Source of the DNA: Pseudomonas mandelii
GTDB taxonomy: Bacteria > Pseudomonadota > Gammaproteobacteria > Pseudomonadales > Pseudomonadaceae
Length of the DNA: 64,000 nt
Assembly: GCF_900106065.1 (NCBI RefSeq)
Contig: NZ_LT629796.1
Coordinates: 5,742,501-5,806,500, forward strand
Direction of reading: 5' to 3'
The notes under the pieces are model-generated. The model had not been told where the DNA came from. It ran no database searches and worked only from the letters and a program-made list of their open reading frames with translations. Of the stretch, positions 1-9,213 are shown piece after piece. Position 1 is the stretch's first letter. The number at the start of each line of letters is the position of its first letter. Made by a program: the position numbers and the translations under genes.

Positions 1-730
1 CATCGGGCAGGCTGACCGACTCATCCAGAAACTTGTAGGCAACGCCAACGTTCACATCGCCGATGGTCGGGTCGCGAGTCACGGTGGCGTCAGACGTCAC
101 CGGACCAGCGCCACCAGCGCCGCCGGAGGAATACGTTGATTCGCGGTAAACCACGGGGACGTTAATGTCGAACTGCCAACGTTGTGCCACGTTGTAGCGG
201 GCAGTCAGGTCCAGGGTCCAGTTGTCGGCCTTGATGCGGTCGAGGTTGATGTTGCCGAGGAAAATCGAGTCCAGTGCCAGGAAGCCGTTAAGCGTCAAGG
301 CGCGGGTATCGTAGTGCGTGTAGGTCAGGCCGGTTTCGACGCTGAACTTGCCGCCACCGAAGAAGCCGCTGGCTTCGTCATACAGGTTGGAAACGCTTTG
401 CGCAGGTTCCGAATCGTCCTTGAGCGATTGGCCATAGGAGCTGCCGGTGGTGCCCGGCGCACCAGCGGCGACCGCCTGGTTACCCCGGGAGGGTTCGGCG
501 GGGGATTTGGTCAGGCGCTTGGGAACTGGTGGCTGCGGTGTTTCTTCGACTTGGCGAACGCGTTGCTCAAGTACCATCAACGCGTTCTGTTGTGCTTCGT
601 AACGCTGTTTCAACTCCATGAGTTCTTGTTTTAGGATTTCGACCTGGGGGTCCGGTGCTGCGTATAGCATTGTGGCCGGGGCCAGGCTACTCAAACATAC
701 CAAAGCTCTGAACGTTGAAGATCGTTGCAT
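1..730 (-). CDS. fapF: FapF, outer-membrane amyloid secretion pore (3' end outside window)
   Basis: FapF is the outer-membrane pore that exports Fap amyloid subunits. The frame is open from the ATG at 730 to the left edge, giving about 243 residues of a longer protein. An N-terminal signal peptide ([20 protein letters not shown]) is followed by a heptad-rich stretch at about residues 30-60 that looks like the FapF coiled-coil plug. After a Pro/Gly-rich linker come alternating aromatic/polar strands (for example [13 protein letters not shown]) typical of a beta-barrel. It is the last gene of fapA-F, 46 bp downstream of fapE. The barrel end is missing only because the window stops. Confidence 0.9.
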   Translation of the reverse strand, partial: MQRSSTFRALVCLSSLAPATMLYAAPDPQVEILKQELMELKQRYEAQQNALMVLEQRVRQVEETPQPPVPKRLTKSPAEPSRGNQAVAAGAPGTTGSSYGQSLKDDSEPAQSVSNLYDEASGFFGGGKFSVETGLTYTHYDTRALTLNGFLALDSIFLGNINLDRIKADNWTLDLTARYNVAQRWQFDINVPVVYRESTYSSGGAGGAGPVTSDATVTRDPTIGDVNVGVAYKFLDESVSLPD

Positions 731-776
731 GGGTTAGCCGTCCCTTCTGACTACATCTGATGAGACTGAGCGTAGA

Positions 777-1529
777 TCAGAATCCGAGAGTGCGAAGACC
801 TTTGAGCTGGTCCAGATTGCCGCTCACCGATCCGGCTGACGGCACGTTGTCACGCAGCACGACATTGAAGGATGTGAGGTTGCGGACCTGGTTGCTACTG
901 CCGAGCAATGTCGTGTTCTGCATCAGGCCACCCTGGGCCAGGCGTTGCACGGTATTGCCCTGGTTGTTGTTGGCCACGATGTTGAATTGCACACCCGTAC
1001 CGGTCGAGGTAACGCTCATTGAGCCCGCGCCATTGTTGCCGACCAACGTTGAGCCTGCGGCGAGTGCCTGGCCCTGCTGTTGCGTTGTTGGCGCTTGGTT
1101 TGCCTTGGTGACGTTGATATCAACGTTGTTGTAGGCCGTATTGTTGTCGCCGGCAGCCCGTACGACTTGAGTGACGCCTTCGGTGGTATTGAGGCCGTTG
1201 CCGCCAGTGACGGTGCCGGTGCCCGTGCTGGCGCCTTGCGAACGGGTTGATCCATTCCCTTTTTCGTCGATCATCGACACATAAAACTGTGGCTTGATGG
1301 TCGATTGTTGAATTTGCATCGTGGACGTTGCCCCGATCACTTCACCATTGGCATTTTGCCAAGTGCTGGTCATCGAAATGCCGAAACTGATAATCCGTCC
1401 TGGCATGACGTAGCGGCCTCGCAGAGTCGCCAGTTCCTGATCCTTCAGTTCAATGGGTTTGAACGTCTGTGCCTGGGTCGGCAGGCTGGCAGCCAGGCAG
1501 ACCACGGCCAGCCAGATTGGAGTCTTCAT
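777..1529 (-). CDS. fapE: FapE, minor fibril-associated protein
   Basis: FapE is an exported accessory protein found in small amounts in Fap fibrils. The 250-residue product starts with a signal peptide ending near LPTQAQ. The rest is rich in Asn, Gln, Gly, Ser and Thr with almost no Cys, which fits an extracellular amyloid-associated protein. It lies between fapD (33 bp upstream) and fapF in the same direction, so it should be co-transcribed. The assignment rests mainly on operon position plus composition; no catalytic motif is expected. Confidence 0.87.
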   Translation of the reverse strand: MKTPIWLAVVCLAASLPTQAQTFKPIELKDQELATLRGRYVMPGRIISFGISMTSTWQNANGEVIGATSTMQIQQSTIKPQFYVSMIDEKGNGSTRSQGASTGTGTVTGGNGLNTTEGVTQVVRAAGDNNTAYNNVDINVTKANQAPTTQQQGQALAAGSTLVGNNGAGSMSVTSTGTGVQFNIVANNNQGNTVQRLAQGGLMQNTTLLGSSNQVRNLTSFNVVLRDNVPSAGSVSGNLDQLKGLRTLGF

Positions 1530-1562
1530 GGGATGCTCCCGGAGCGTCGTGCTCCCTTGTTA

Positions 1563-2243
1563 TTAGAAGAAGTCGCTTTGGATAAATCCAAAATCCATCA
1601 ACTCTGCGTCCTGCACTGGGCTAAAGGCGTTGACGCGGTTCCTGGCGGTCAGCGGCATGGGCGGGTCGAGCAACGCATTGGTTTTGTCGTAACCCTGGCC
1701 GATGACGGCAAAGATGATGCCGTTCCAGCCTTTGATGAAGTCGTCGACTTTGTAGCGTTTATGACCGAGCACCGGATCTCCGATGTAGACCCAGCCCTGA
1801 TGGACTCTTTGCATGACCACAAAGTGTTTGTAGCCACGGATATCCATGAGGACCACTACCGGGATTCTGATATCACTCAACGTTTCCGGTGCTACCCGAT
1901 AGCCACGGGCTCGCATGCCGATGCTTTCCACGTAACGCTTCATGTCGAGCATGGAGAAGCCCTGGACACGGACAAGATCTTGATCAGAGTGTGCCAGCAT
2001 GCCTTCGATGATCTGTTCTTCATTCACGTCCAGCCAATAGGCTTGGCGCAAGATGGTCGCCAGCGCCGCAGCGCCGCAACTGAAGTCGGTTTTCTGTTGT
2101 ACCAGGTCGGCAAATTTGCGCTCGCGAACGCTCTGGATCGGCTTGTACACCAACGCGCCGCCCGGCAGGATGGAGAGCGGCATTTGTGCGGCCTCGATCA
2201 CAGTGGCCACGCAAAGCAAAAATGCCAAGGCGAGAATACGCAT
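1563..2243 (-). CDS. fapD: FapD, C39-family cysteine peptidase of the amyloid operon
   Basis: FapD is the putative periplasmic peptidase of the Fap system, related to the C39 bacteriocin-processing peptidases. The 226-residue product has a signal peptide (MRILALAFLLCVATVIEA). The C39 signature DFSCGAAALATILRQAY with the catalytic Cys is at about residues 53-69, and the His-containing segment KHFVVMQRVHQGWVYIGDP lies later, the usual His/Asp part of the triad. It starts 63 bp after fapC, beyond a terminator-like hairpin, so it may be made at a lower level than FapC. Confidence 0.9.
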   Translation of the reverse strand: MRILALAFLLCVATVIEAAQMPLSILPGGALVYKPIQSVRERKFADLVQQKTDFSCGAAALATILRQAYWLDVNEEQIIEGMLAHSDQDLVRVQGFSMLDMKRYVESIGMRARGYRVAPETLSDIRIPVVVLMDIRGYKHFVVMQRVHQGWVYIGDPVLGHKRYKVDDFIKGWNGIIFAVIGQGYDKTNALLDPPMPLTARNRVNAFSPVQDAELMDFGFIQSDFF

Positions 2244-2273
2244 GATTGGACGCCCTCTGGTGATGTTGAAAAA

Positions 2274-2291
2274 GGCCCCCGTAAGGGGGCC
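2274..2291 (-). terminator. Intrinsic terminator hairpin between fapC and fapD
   Basis: On the minus strand a perfect 7-bp stem (GGCCCCC / GGGGGCC) with a 4-nt loop is followed directly by TTTTT. It lies 15 bp after the fapC stop and 31 bp before fapD. Read-through would allow fapDEF expression, while termination would favour the structural subunits. Confidence 0.8.
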
Positions 2292-2305
2292 TCCAGAGAC
2301 AGCAT

Positions 2306-3736
2306 TTAGAACGATTGGTTGGAAATGGCCAACGAGTTGCTTTGTTGGTTGCCCACACCAGCCGCCACGTTGACGCCCAGGTTGCCACTGCCGCCATTCA
2401 CCGAACCGCTCAGGGTTGCAGTGTTGGTCACAGGGTTGGCCCAGCCAGTTGGAGTCAGCACTTGATAAGAGTAGGTGTTGCTCAAATCATAAGAGCTGCT
2501 TTCACTGTAGCTTTTCGCTTTTGCATACTCAGACTCGGACGATTGACTGCCCGATTTTTCGTACGAGGAGTCAGACGACTTCGAGTACGACTTGTCATAC
2601 GATTTTTCGAACGACGAATCGCGCGATCTGTCGTACGAGGAGTCGCGCGATCTGTCGTACGAAGAGTCGTGCGATCTGTCATACGATTTGTCTATCGATG
2701 CATCAAGCGTCGCGTCGAGCGATGCGTTAAGCGATGCGTCGGAAGACGAGCTGCGGGTGCGGTCGCCGAAGCCAAAATTGACGGTAGTGGAGTTGGAAGC
2801 CGCCGAAGTAGCGTCCAGCGTAGCGTTCAAGGATGCACTCAAAGAAGCGCTCGAAGAACCGCTTGCACTACTGCTGTTGGAACCGCTGGCATTGCTGCTG
2901 TTGGAACCGCTGGCATTACTGCTGTGAGAACCGCTTATATCAACGCTTTTTGACCCGCTGGCGTCATAGCTTTTGGAACCGGCTTTGTTCCAGCTGGAAG
3001 AAGCGCTTTGACTGCCGCTTGCCTCAAACGACTTATCTTTGGAGAAACTGCCGCTCGCCGTATTGGTAACGGTGATCGTATCAACGCGGTAGGTCCGATC
3101 AGCGTTGTTGTTCACGATCAGGCCGGGACCGTTTTGAACGGCGGACGCGGTGGCGGTTGCATTACCCAGTGGAGCATTGGCGTTGGCAATTGCCATGGTA
3201 TTTTTCTGCTGGTTCAGATCGCCGCCAGCAATGTTGATACCCATGTTGCCGCTGCTACCGCCGCCGGATCCGCTCATCACGGCAGAGTTGGTGGAGCCAA
3301 AGTTGTCGACGCGGTTATTGTTGCTGACTTGCCTCACGTCAGCGGTGGCAGTGGCCGTGCCGAACACAAAGCTGTTATCGATCGCGGCGTTGTCGGAGGC
3401 TGCGTTGGCGATGGCGGCGGCGTTGTCTTGCTGGTTGCCGTTACCTGCCGCCACGTTGACGCCGACGTTGCCGCTCGCGCCTGCGGCCGAACTGCTCATC
3501 TCGGCCGAGTTTTCTGTCCCTTCATTCCAGATGCTATTGCCGGTACTGTTCTGCCGGTCCGTCGCATTGGCAGTCGCATTGATTGGGACCATTCTTGCAG
3601 GAGGGGTTTGTTGTTGGCCACCGTTGTGATGACCATGATGGTTGCCACGCCGATCATTTTGCCCAGCTTGTACAGCAACAGCCATGACCGCAGCAATTGC
3701 GAAAACCAGAGGCTTTAGTGCCATCGAAGGTTTCAT
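2306..3736 (-). CDS. fapC: FapC, major functional amyloid subunit (long variant)
   Basis: FapC is the main fibril subunit of Pseudomonas biofilm amyloid. The 476-residue product has a signal peptide to about VAVQAG, then a His/Gly-rich segment. It has three imperfect amyloid repeats, each with the core G-N-x-G-[VI]-N-[VI]-A-x-G-x-x-N-Q-Q: about residues 88-112, 160-185 and 450-476. Repeats 2 and 3 are separated by a linker of about 200 residues built from Ser/Asp/Tyr/Lys and Asn-Ala-Ser-Gly units. FapC proteins I know of are about 250-340 residues, so this linker is expanded. I find no Cys anywhere, although a C-terminal CXXC is described for some FapC proteins. Confidence 0.93.
   Translation of the reverse strand: MKPSMALKPLVFAIAAVMAVAVQAGQNDRRGNHHGHHNGGQQQTPPARMVPINATANATDRQNSTGNSIWNEGTENSAEMSSSAAGASGNVGVNVAAGNGNQQDNAAAIANAASDNAAIDNSFVFGTATATADVRQVSNNNRVDNFGSTNSAVMSGSGGGSSGNMGINIAGGDLNQQKNTMAIANANAPLGNATATASAVQNGPGLIVNNNADRTYRVDTITVTNTASGSFSKDKSFEASGSQSASSSWNKAGSKSYDASGSKSVDISGSHSSNASGSNSSNASGSNSSSASGSSSASLSASLNATLDATSAASNSTTVNFGFGDRTRSSSSDASLNASLDATLDASIDKSYDRSHDSSYDRSRDSSYDRSRDSSFEKSYDKSYSKSSDSSYEKSGSQSSESEYAKAKSYSESSSYDLSNTYSYQVLTPTGWANPVTNTATLSGSVNGGSGNLGVNVAAGVGNQQSNSLAISNQSF
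2568..2702. repeat. 24-nt tandem repeats in the fapC linker
   Basis: Near-identical 24-bp units (core GATCTGTCGTACGAGGAGTC on the plus strand) repeat in tandem and degrade at both ends. On the coding strand they encode 8-residue units of the type SYDRSRDS, then DKSYDRSH and FEKSYDKS variants. Unit length is a multiple of three, so gain or loss changes linker length without a frameshift. Confidence 0.85.
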
Positions 3737-3789
3737 GGTGATTCTCCGTACTTTATTTTAGGTTAAGTGTTGTTTCTTACCTTTTCGGG

Positions 3790-4362
3790 TCAATCCACGA
3801 CCCTTACGCTCAGGGTATTGGCCATTCGGTTTCCCACCCCGGCGCTCTGATTCAACTGGATCACCCCACGGCTACCGGTGAATGCCTGGTCACTGGTAGT
3901 GACCTGGCGATGGCCTGGTGCAGAGTCAGTTGGATCGGAGTTGTTGAGCAGCGCCACGTTCTGTTGCATGAGGACGCTGTCGTCGATGCTTTGCGGCTGT
4001 TTACTAATGCTTATCCGCAGTGCGTTGGCTTGCTGGTTACTGGCGCCCGCGCTCTGGTTGACACCCAGTACGCCGTTGCCGTGACTGAAGGAGTCGCCCT
4101 GGATGTTGGACTGAGCATCAATTCTGGGGTCGACAACGGTGCGCAAACGCTGGCGAATCTGCGTGGTCGCACTGGCATTGGTACCAATAGCGATGGCCCG
4201 GGCGTTGGCCTGTTGCTGAAGATCGCCCGCCGCCTGGTTGACCGTGAGGTTGCCTTGGTACTGCATACCCGAGCCGTCGATGTTGGCGTTATTGATGACG
4301 GGAGGTTGGGCAAAGGTCGATGCACTGCAAAACATGGCGATCATCAGCAGCGAACGATTCAT
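3790..4362 (-). CDS. fapB: FapB, minor amyloid subunit / nucleator
   Basis: FapB is the minor fibril subunit, thought to nucleate FapC. The 190-residue product has a signal peptide (to about CSASTFAQ) and three repeats resembling those of FapC: GNLTVNQAAGDLQQQANARAI, GVLGVNQSAGASNQQANALRI and a C-terminal GVIQLNQSAGVGNRMANTLSV. The linkers between repeats are short, unlike FapC. It starts 1 bp after the fapA stop, so translational coupling is likely. The only Cys is in the signal peptide. Confidence 0.92.
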   Translation of the reverse strand: MNRSLLMIAMFCSASTFAQPPVINNANIDGSGMQYQGNLTVNQAAGDLQQQANARAIAIGTNASATTQIRQRLRTVVDPRIDAQSNIQGDSFSHGNGVLGVNQSAGASNQQANALRISISKQPQSIDDSVLMQQNVALLNNSDPTDSAPGHRQVTTSDQAFTGSRGVIQLNQSAGVGNRMANTLSVRVVD

Positions 4363-4363
4363 C

Positions 4364-4798
4364 TTAACGGTCTCCCGTTATGATTTTCAGAGCACCCAGG
4401 CCTTGCTGGATGTTGGAATTGACCATGTTGGCAATGCCATTGCCTGAATTTCCCGAACGTCCGGCAGGGAGGTTGGACAGTTGGGTTTGGTTGCTGATGT
4501 TGCCGCCCAGGTTGTTAGTGTTTTGAGTGACCAGGCGGTTGATGCCTGCACCACTGGCGACGTTGGCAAAATCGCCGTCGCTCAACTCGTTCGTTTGCTG
4601 GAGAATTTGTCTGGACGGGTTGGCATTGACGGTCGTGGGGTTAGGGTCGGGGATGAGCGGCGGGATGGTTGCGTTGCGGGTCTGCACATCACGTTTGATA
4701 GTTATGATGCCGTTGTCAGCCTGCACGGGCAGGCAGACTGTTGAGCCCAGTGCGCATCCGATCAGCAGGCTAAAGATGCTTCTATCAAATTTCCCCAC
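4364..4798 (-). CDS. fapA: FapA, amyloid operon chaperone-like protein
   Basis: FapA is the first gene of the operon and influences fibril composition. I place the start at the GTG at 4798 (144 residues), because AGAAGGAA sits 8 nt upstream and the product then begins with a proper signal peptide (VGKFDRSIFSLLIGCALGST...PVQA). An upstream in-frame ATG at 4972 would add 58 residues with no signal character. The C-terminal part is Asn/Gln/Gly rich (for example NTNNLGGNISNQTQLSNL), as in FapA relatives. The stop lies 1 bp from fapB. Confidence 0.85.
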   Translation of the reverse strand: MGKFDRSIFSLLIGCALGSTVCLPVQADNGIITIKRDVQTRNATIPPLIPDPNPTTVNANPSRQILQQTNELSDGDFANVASGAGINRLVTQNTNNLGGNISNQTQLSNLPAGRSGNSGNGIANMVNSNIQQGLGALKIITGDR

Positions 4799-4855
4799 GG
4801 CGGCAATTCCTTCTGTAAATGGAACGCTGGCCCTTATCAGCGTTGCGAGGTAGAG

Positions 4856-4871
4856 AGCAGAAGGTGTGCCG
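4856..4871 (-). promoter_or_regulatory. Candidate sigma54 (-24/-12) promoter for fapA-F
   Basis: The minus strand reads CGGCACACCTTCTGCT, two mismatches from TGGCACR-N4-TTGCW, with GG and GC at the required 12-nt offset. Transcription would start near 4846, leaving a leader of about 48 nt before the fapA GTG. Confidence 0.5.
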
Positions 4872-5130
4872 CTTTCGGTTATTCGTTTAAAAACAAGTGG
4901 TTGAATTAAATTGTCGGGGTGGTCAAAAAAATTGTGTAACGCCACTGAGACAGAGCTACGCAAAAACGACATCCATGCGGGCGGCGGTGCACGCTGGGGG
5001 GCGTTGAACGCAGGTTGTATCAGTGGCTTAACATTTTCTTGCAGGAACGCTCGGGCCGCTTTAGTTCGCGGGTTTGCGTGGGATTGGGTGTTTCAGGAAT
5101 GGACAGTTGCTACGGGGCGGGGCACTCCGG

Positions 5131-5655
5131 TCAGGCCTTGAGCAAACGTGTCACAGCCTCGAATGCGGCGTCCTTGCGCTGTTGCCAGTCACCTTGCAGC
5201 ACCTGACAAGGTTGGCGGTGCAGATCAAGCCATGCACGGCTGGCCTGAAAAAACGCCTGGCGTTCTGCCAGTTGCGGCTGGCACCGCTGCCCGTCGTCAT
5301 GCCAGGCCACCGTTTCAGGGCTCAGCAGCAAATGCAGGTCGTAGTGCCGGGCCAGCAATGCTTGCTCGATCCATGCCGGGCAATCGCTAAACAACGTGCG
5401 ACTCCAAAGGATATTGCTGAGTAGATGCGTATCGAGAATCAGCAGTGACGGTTGCCGGGCTCGCGCTTCGTCCTCCCACGTAAGCTGGCCATGAGCTATC
5501 GATGTAATGTCATCGTAGCGGGTATCTCGGGCTTCGCTTTCGATAAAGTGCCGAACGTACTCTTCGACCAATATGCCGCCAAAGTTGGCTTGTATCTCGC
5601 CCGAAAGCCAGCTCTTGCCGCTCGATTCCGGGCCAGTGAGTACCAACACTTTCAT
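5131..5655 (-). CDS. NadR-like P-loop ribosylnicotinamide kinase
   Basis: This is a 174-residue P-loop protein of the AAA_28/NadR kinase type, likely phosphorylating nicotinamide riboside in NAD salvage. Walker A is at the N-terminus (LTGPESSGKSWLS). A Walker-B-like segment (SLLILDTHLL) and the C-terminal WLDLHRQPC region follow, as in the kinase half of NadR. There is no adenylyltransferase or helix-turn-helix domain, so it is the stand-alone kinase form. Its ATG overlaps the pnuC stop by 4 nt (ATGA), which couples it to the transporter. Confidence 0.82.
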   Translation of the reverse strand: MKVLVLTGPESSGKSWLSGEIQANFGGILVEEYVRHFIESEARDTRYDDITSIAHGQLTWEDEARARQPSLLILDTHLLSNILWSRTLFSDCPAWIEQALLARHYDLHLLLSPETVAWHDDGQRCQPQLAERQAFFQASRAWLDLHRQPCQVLQGDWQQRKDAAFEAVTRLLKA

Positions 5656-6215
5656 GCGTGCAAGGCCGGGTCAGCGCGCCATTCACGCCAGCCTTGTACG
5701 GCAAGCAACAGGAACAACGCATAGAGGGCAGCAGTCAGGTACATGCCTTTATAAAGGAACAGTCCGACGAAAATCACATCAAGGACGACCCACAACGGCC
5801 AGCACTGCACGCGTTTTTGCGCCATCCATAACTGCGCCACAAGGCTGAAACCGGTCAGCGCAGCATCAAGCCAGGGCTGCGCGGCATCTGTCCAGTGCGC
5901 CATGGCGGCGCCCAGCAGCAGACTGCCGATGGCACCGGCCGCAAGGCCCGCAGCGATCGATTTGCTCTCAAGCCGACTGACCTGCCGGCCGCTATTGGCT
6001 TCGCCCGCGCGGGTCCATTGCCACCAGCCGTAGAGCTGCAGCGCGGCGTAGATCACTTGCAGGAGCATGTCCGAATACAGCTTCACTTCAAAAAAGATCC
6101 AGCTATAAAGCAGCACCATGACCAGGCCGATCGGCCAGCACCAGGGGTTCTGTTTGACCGTCAACCAGACGGCGATCACGCCGAGGGTGGCGGCAAACAG
6201 TTCAAGGCCGGACAT
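5652..6215 (-). CDS. pnuC: PnuC, nicotinamide riboside transporter
   Basis: This inner-membrane carrier of the PnuC family should import nicotinamide riboside for the kinase encoded next to it. The chosen start at 6215 (187 residues) has GGAA 6 nt upstream; the longer frame from 6308 runs into a REP-rich spacer. Several hydrophobic helices are visible, with the family motif region SWIFFEVKLYSDMLLQVIY followed by YGWWQWTR. The conserved W-x2-W cluster in that segment is typical of PnuC. Confidence 0.9.
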   Translation of the reverse strand: MSGLELFAATLGVIAVWLTVKQNPWCWPIGLVMVLLYSWIFFEVKLYSDMLLQVIYAALQLYGWWQWTRAGEANSGRQVSRLESKSIAAGLAAGAIGSLLLGAAMAHWTDAAQPWLDAALTGFSLVAQLWMAQKRVQCWPLWVVLDVIFVGLFLYKGMYLTAALYALFLLLAVQGWREWRADPALHA

Positions 6216-6310
6216 GGGGGTTCCTTGGTGAAAACGAAAGAGGGGGCGGATTGTACCCAGAGAGAAGGCCAATGCGTTAGCAACCCGAAACTGGCGTCTG
6301 ACGCACACTT

Positions 6311-6440
6311 GTGGCGAGGGAGCTTGCTCCCGCTCGGCTGCGAAGCAGTCGCAAAGGCGCTATAGCGGTTTACCTGAAAAAACGGGATTGCCTATTTCAG
6401 GGCCGCTTCGCGGCCCAGCGGGAGCAAGCTCCCTCGCCAC
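6311..6440. repeat. Paired REP palindromes (BIME-like)
   Basis: Two copies of GTGGCGAGGGAGCTTGCTCC(CGC) face each other in opposite orientation (6311-6333 and 6418-6440). They are separated by a spacer with its own short hairpins (GGCCGCTTCGCGGCC). They fill the gap between pnuC and the chemoreceptor gene; the same class recurs at 43843-43930. Confidence 0.85.
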
Positions 6441-6458
6441 AGGGTTCTGTGTCTGCTT

Positions 6459-8093
6459 TTACACGCGGAACTGTTTGAGCAGGCTGTTCACCTGCTCGCT
6501 CAAGTCCTTGAGCCGAACGCTGGCCACACTCGATTGCTCGGCCGCCAGCGCGGTGCTGTGGGACAAGCCTGCCGCCTGGGTGACGTTCTGATTGATGTCT
6601 TCCACCACATGGGCTTGCTGCAGGGTCGCGCTGGCGATCGAGGCGTTCAGCCCGTTGAGGTTGCGCAGCGCCTGGCCGATGGCATTGAGGCTGGCGCCGG
6701 CCAGACCGGCCTGTTCGATGGTCAGTTGCGAGGCTCGACTGCTGTCGCCGATCACTTTCACCGCTGCTTCGGAGTGAGTCTGCAGGCGCTCGATCATCGA
6801 CTGGATCTCCGCCGTGGACTTCTGGGTACGCTGGGCCAACAGGCGCACTTCATCGGCCACCACCGCAAAGCCACGGCCTTGTTCACCGGCGCGGGCAGCC
6901 TCGATGGCGGCGTTGAGTGCCAGCAGGTTGGTTTGCTCGGCGATGGAGCGGATCACCTCCAGGACACTGCCAATCTGGGTGCTTTCAGCGGCCAGGGTGC
7001 GAATCACTTCCACGGCTTGATCGATGGTGCCGGACAGTTTGTCGATCTGCTGCAAGCTGCCATCAATGTTGATCTGCCCCTGCTGCGCCTGGGATTCGGC
7101 ATCGCGCATTTCGCTGGCCGCATGCTCGGCATTCTTGGCCACGTCCTGCACACCGTAAGTCACTTCGTTGATCGCAGTCGCCACCAGCTCCATCTGCTGG
7201 GACTGTTGCTGACTGCGTTGCTGGGCCTGGGCGGCGTCATTGCCCAGTTCGCTGGACGACTGGCCCAGGGCGCTGGCGGACACTTGCAGTTCGCTGATCA
7301 CCCCTCGCAGTTTGGCAGTGAAGGCATTGAAGTGCCGGGCCAGTTGCGTGACTTCATCCTGGCCATGGGTGTCGAGGCTGCGGGTCAGATCGCTTTCGCC
7401 GCTGGCGATGTTGGCCATGGCGTTCACCGTGTCCTGAAGCGGTCGCACGATACTGCGAGCGATCATGATCACCAGCAACGCCATGATCAGCGCAATCACC
7501 AGGCCGACGAACGAAGCCTTCCAGACCTGGCCGTAGAACTCTGCCTGCATGTCATCGATGTACACGCCCGAACCGATCACCCAGCCCCAAGGTTCGAACA
7601 ATTTGACGTAGGAGGTTTTCCCGACCGGGTCGCTGGCGCCCGGCTTAGGCCAGCGGTAGTTGACCGTACCGGCGCCTTTGGCCTTGGCGACGGCCACCAT
7701 TTCGTTGAACAGCGCAAAACCGTCCGGGTCGCGGATCGCCGAGAGGTTTTGCCCATCGAGTTTGGGGTTGGCCGGGTGCATCACCATCACCGGCGTCAGG
7801 TCGTTGATCCAGAAATAGTCGTTCTGGTCATAACGCAGCCCGCGCACGGCGGTCAGTGCCTGCTTCTGCGCGGCATCGCGGGTGAGTGTGCCGGCGGTTT
7901 CCAGGCCGTGGTAGTAAGTCAGAATGCCGCTGGCGGTCTGCACTACGTGCTGGGTTTTCTGGGCTTTTGCCTGGTATAGATCGGTATGGATCTGCTTGAG
8001 CATCAACACGCCCAACGTCAACAACATCAATACCGACACAATCAAGATGAGCCACAAGCGTCGGCTGATCGACACACTGCGCAAGCTGTTCAT
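6459..8093 (-). CDS. Methyl-accepting chemotaxis protein with Cache sensor
   Basis: This is a 544-residue transmembrane chemoreceptor. From the ATG at 8093 it has a first membrane helix (about 12-32) and a periplasmic single-Cache (sCache_2-type) domain (about 35-185, with the family-like stretch [20 protein letters not shown] and later [11 protein letters not shown]). A second helix (about 190-212), HAMP, and a cytoplasmic signalling domain with the hairpin-tip region [20 protein letters not shown] follow. The C-terminus has no CheR-tethering pentapeptide. sCache_2 receptors often bind small carboxylates; the ligand here is unknown. The upstream in-frame ATG at 8186 lacks a ribosome site. 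Confidence 0.93.
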   Translation of the reverse strand: MNSLRSVSISRRLWLILIVSVLMLLTLGVLMLKQIHTDLYQAKAQKTQHVVQTASGILTYYHGLETAGTLTRDAAQKQALTAVRGLRYDQNDYFWINDLTPVMVMHPANPKLDGQNLSAIRDPDGFALFNEMVAVAKAKGAGTVNYRWPKPGASDPVGKTSYVKLFEPWGWVIGSGVYIDDMQAEFYGQVWKASFVGLVIALIMALLVIMIARSIVRPLQDTVNAMANIASGESDLTRSLDTHGQDEVTQLARHFNAFTAKLRGVISELQVSASALGQSSSELGNDAAQAQQRSQQQSQQMELVATAINEVTYGVQDVAKNAEHAASEMRDAESQAQQGQINIDGSLQQIDKLSGTIDQAVEVIRTLAAESTQIGSVLEVIRSIAEQTNLLALNAAIEAARAGEQGRGFAVVADEVRLLAQRTQKSTAEIQSMIERLQTHSEAAVKVIGDSSRASQLTIEQAGLAGASLNAIGQALRNLNGLNASIASATLQQAHVVEDINQNVTQAAGLSHSTALAAEQSSVASVRLKDLSEQVNSLLKQFRV

Positions 8094-8382
8094 AACGCTG
8101 TCACTCCGATTTCTTTTTCTTGTAATAAACGATTGCCAGCATCCAACCACGCTTTGCCGGTCGGGCCTATACGACCCAAGTCTCATTACGCGGCAGCGTT
8201 ATCGGGGCTTGTCTGATAGGATTTCGGCCCCGCGCGGAAAAACCTGAATCCAAGTTGATTTTTCACGGAGTTTTTACGGCTCCGTCTGGATCCTTTGCGC
8301 GCGGGACTTCAGCTACGCTTGGCGCGGTGAACGCTTAAAAAACTAATGGGGCATGCCTTGGCGCATCGCCTTTGGGGGATTG

Positions 8383-9213
8383 ATGGAACTTTGGACCGCC
8401 TTGCAGGCATTGATTTTAGGGGTTGTAGAAGGGCTGACGGAATTTTTGCCCATTTCCAGTACCGGTCACCAAATCATAGTCGCGGACTTGCTCAACTTCG
8501 GTGGCGAACGCGCGATGGCTTTCAACATCATTATCCAGCTCGGGGCGATCCTGGCGGTGGTGTGGGAATTTCGCCGAAAGATCTTCGACGTGGTCGTCGG
8601 TTTGCCGACACAACCAAACGCCCGGCGTTTTACCGCCAACCTGTTGATCGCTTTCCTGCCTGCGGTGGTATTGGGGGTGATTTTTGCCGATCTCATCCAC
8701 GAATACCTGTTCAACCCGATCACCGTGGCCACGGCGTTGGTTGTGGGCGGGATCGTGATGTTGTGGGCGGAGCAGCGTCAGCATGAAGTGCATGCCCACA
8801 CTGTCGACGAAATCACCTGGAAAGATGCCTTGAAAGTCGGTTTCGCCCAGTGCCTGGCCATGATTCCCGGGACCTCGCGTTCCGGCTCGACCATCATCGG
8901 CGGCTTGCTGTTCGGGTTGTCGCGCAAGACGGCCACCGAGTTCTCGTTCTTTCTGGCGATGCCGACCATGGTCGGTGCGGCGGTGTATTCGGGCTACAAA
9001 TACCGCGACCTGTTCGTACCGGCTGATCTTCCGGTGTTTGCGATCGGCTTCGTCACGGCGTTCATCTTCGCGATGATTGCCGTCAGAGGCTTGCTGGTGT
9101 TCATCGGCAGCCACAGCTACGCGGCATTCGCCTGGTATCGCATTGCGTTCGGCCTGTTCATCCTGGCCACCTGGCAATTCGGCTGGGTCGATTGGGCCGC
9201 CGCACGCCCATGA
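8383..9213 (+). CDS. uppP: UppP, undecaprenyl-diphosphatase
   Basis: This inner-membrane enzyme dephosphorylates undecaprenyl diphosphate to recycle the lipid carrier for peptidoglycan synthesis; overproduction is linked to bacitracin resistance. The 276-residue product has both BacA/UppP signatures: [13 protein letters not shown] near the N-terminus and PGTSRSGST in the second half, plus several hydrophobic helices. The start at 8383 is preceded by GGGGG at 5 nt. The stop overlaps the start of the DUF1294 gene by 4 nt. Confidence 0.95.
   Translation: MELWTALQALILGVVEGLTEFLPISSTGHQIIVADLLNFGGERAMAFNIIIQLGAILAVVWEFRRKIFDVVVGLPTQPNARRFTANLLIAFLPAVVLGVIFADLIHEYLFNPITVATALVVGGIVMLWAEQRQHEVHAHTVDEITWKDALKVGFAQCLAMIPGTSRSGSTIIGGLLFGLSRKTATEFSFFLAMPTMVGAAVYSGYKYRDLFVPADLPVFAIGFVTAFIFAMIAVRGLLVFIGSHSYAAFAWYRIAFGLFILATWQFGWVDWAAARP

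Noticed and set aside
2500..2760. CRISPR-like short repeats
   Set aside because: The units are contiguous, in frame and encode the FapC linker; there are no spacers.
6534..7979. 481-codon plus-strand frame opposite the chemoreceptor gene
   Set aside because: Antisense to recognisable HAMP and signalling-domain codons; no recognisable protein features.
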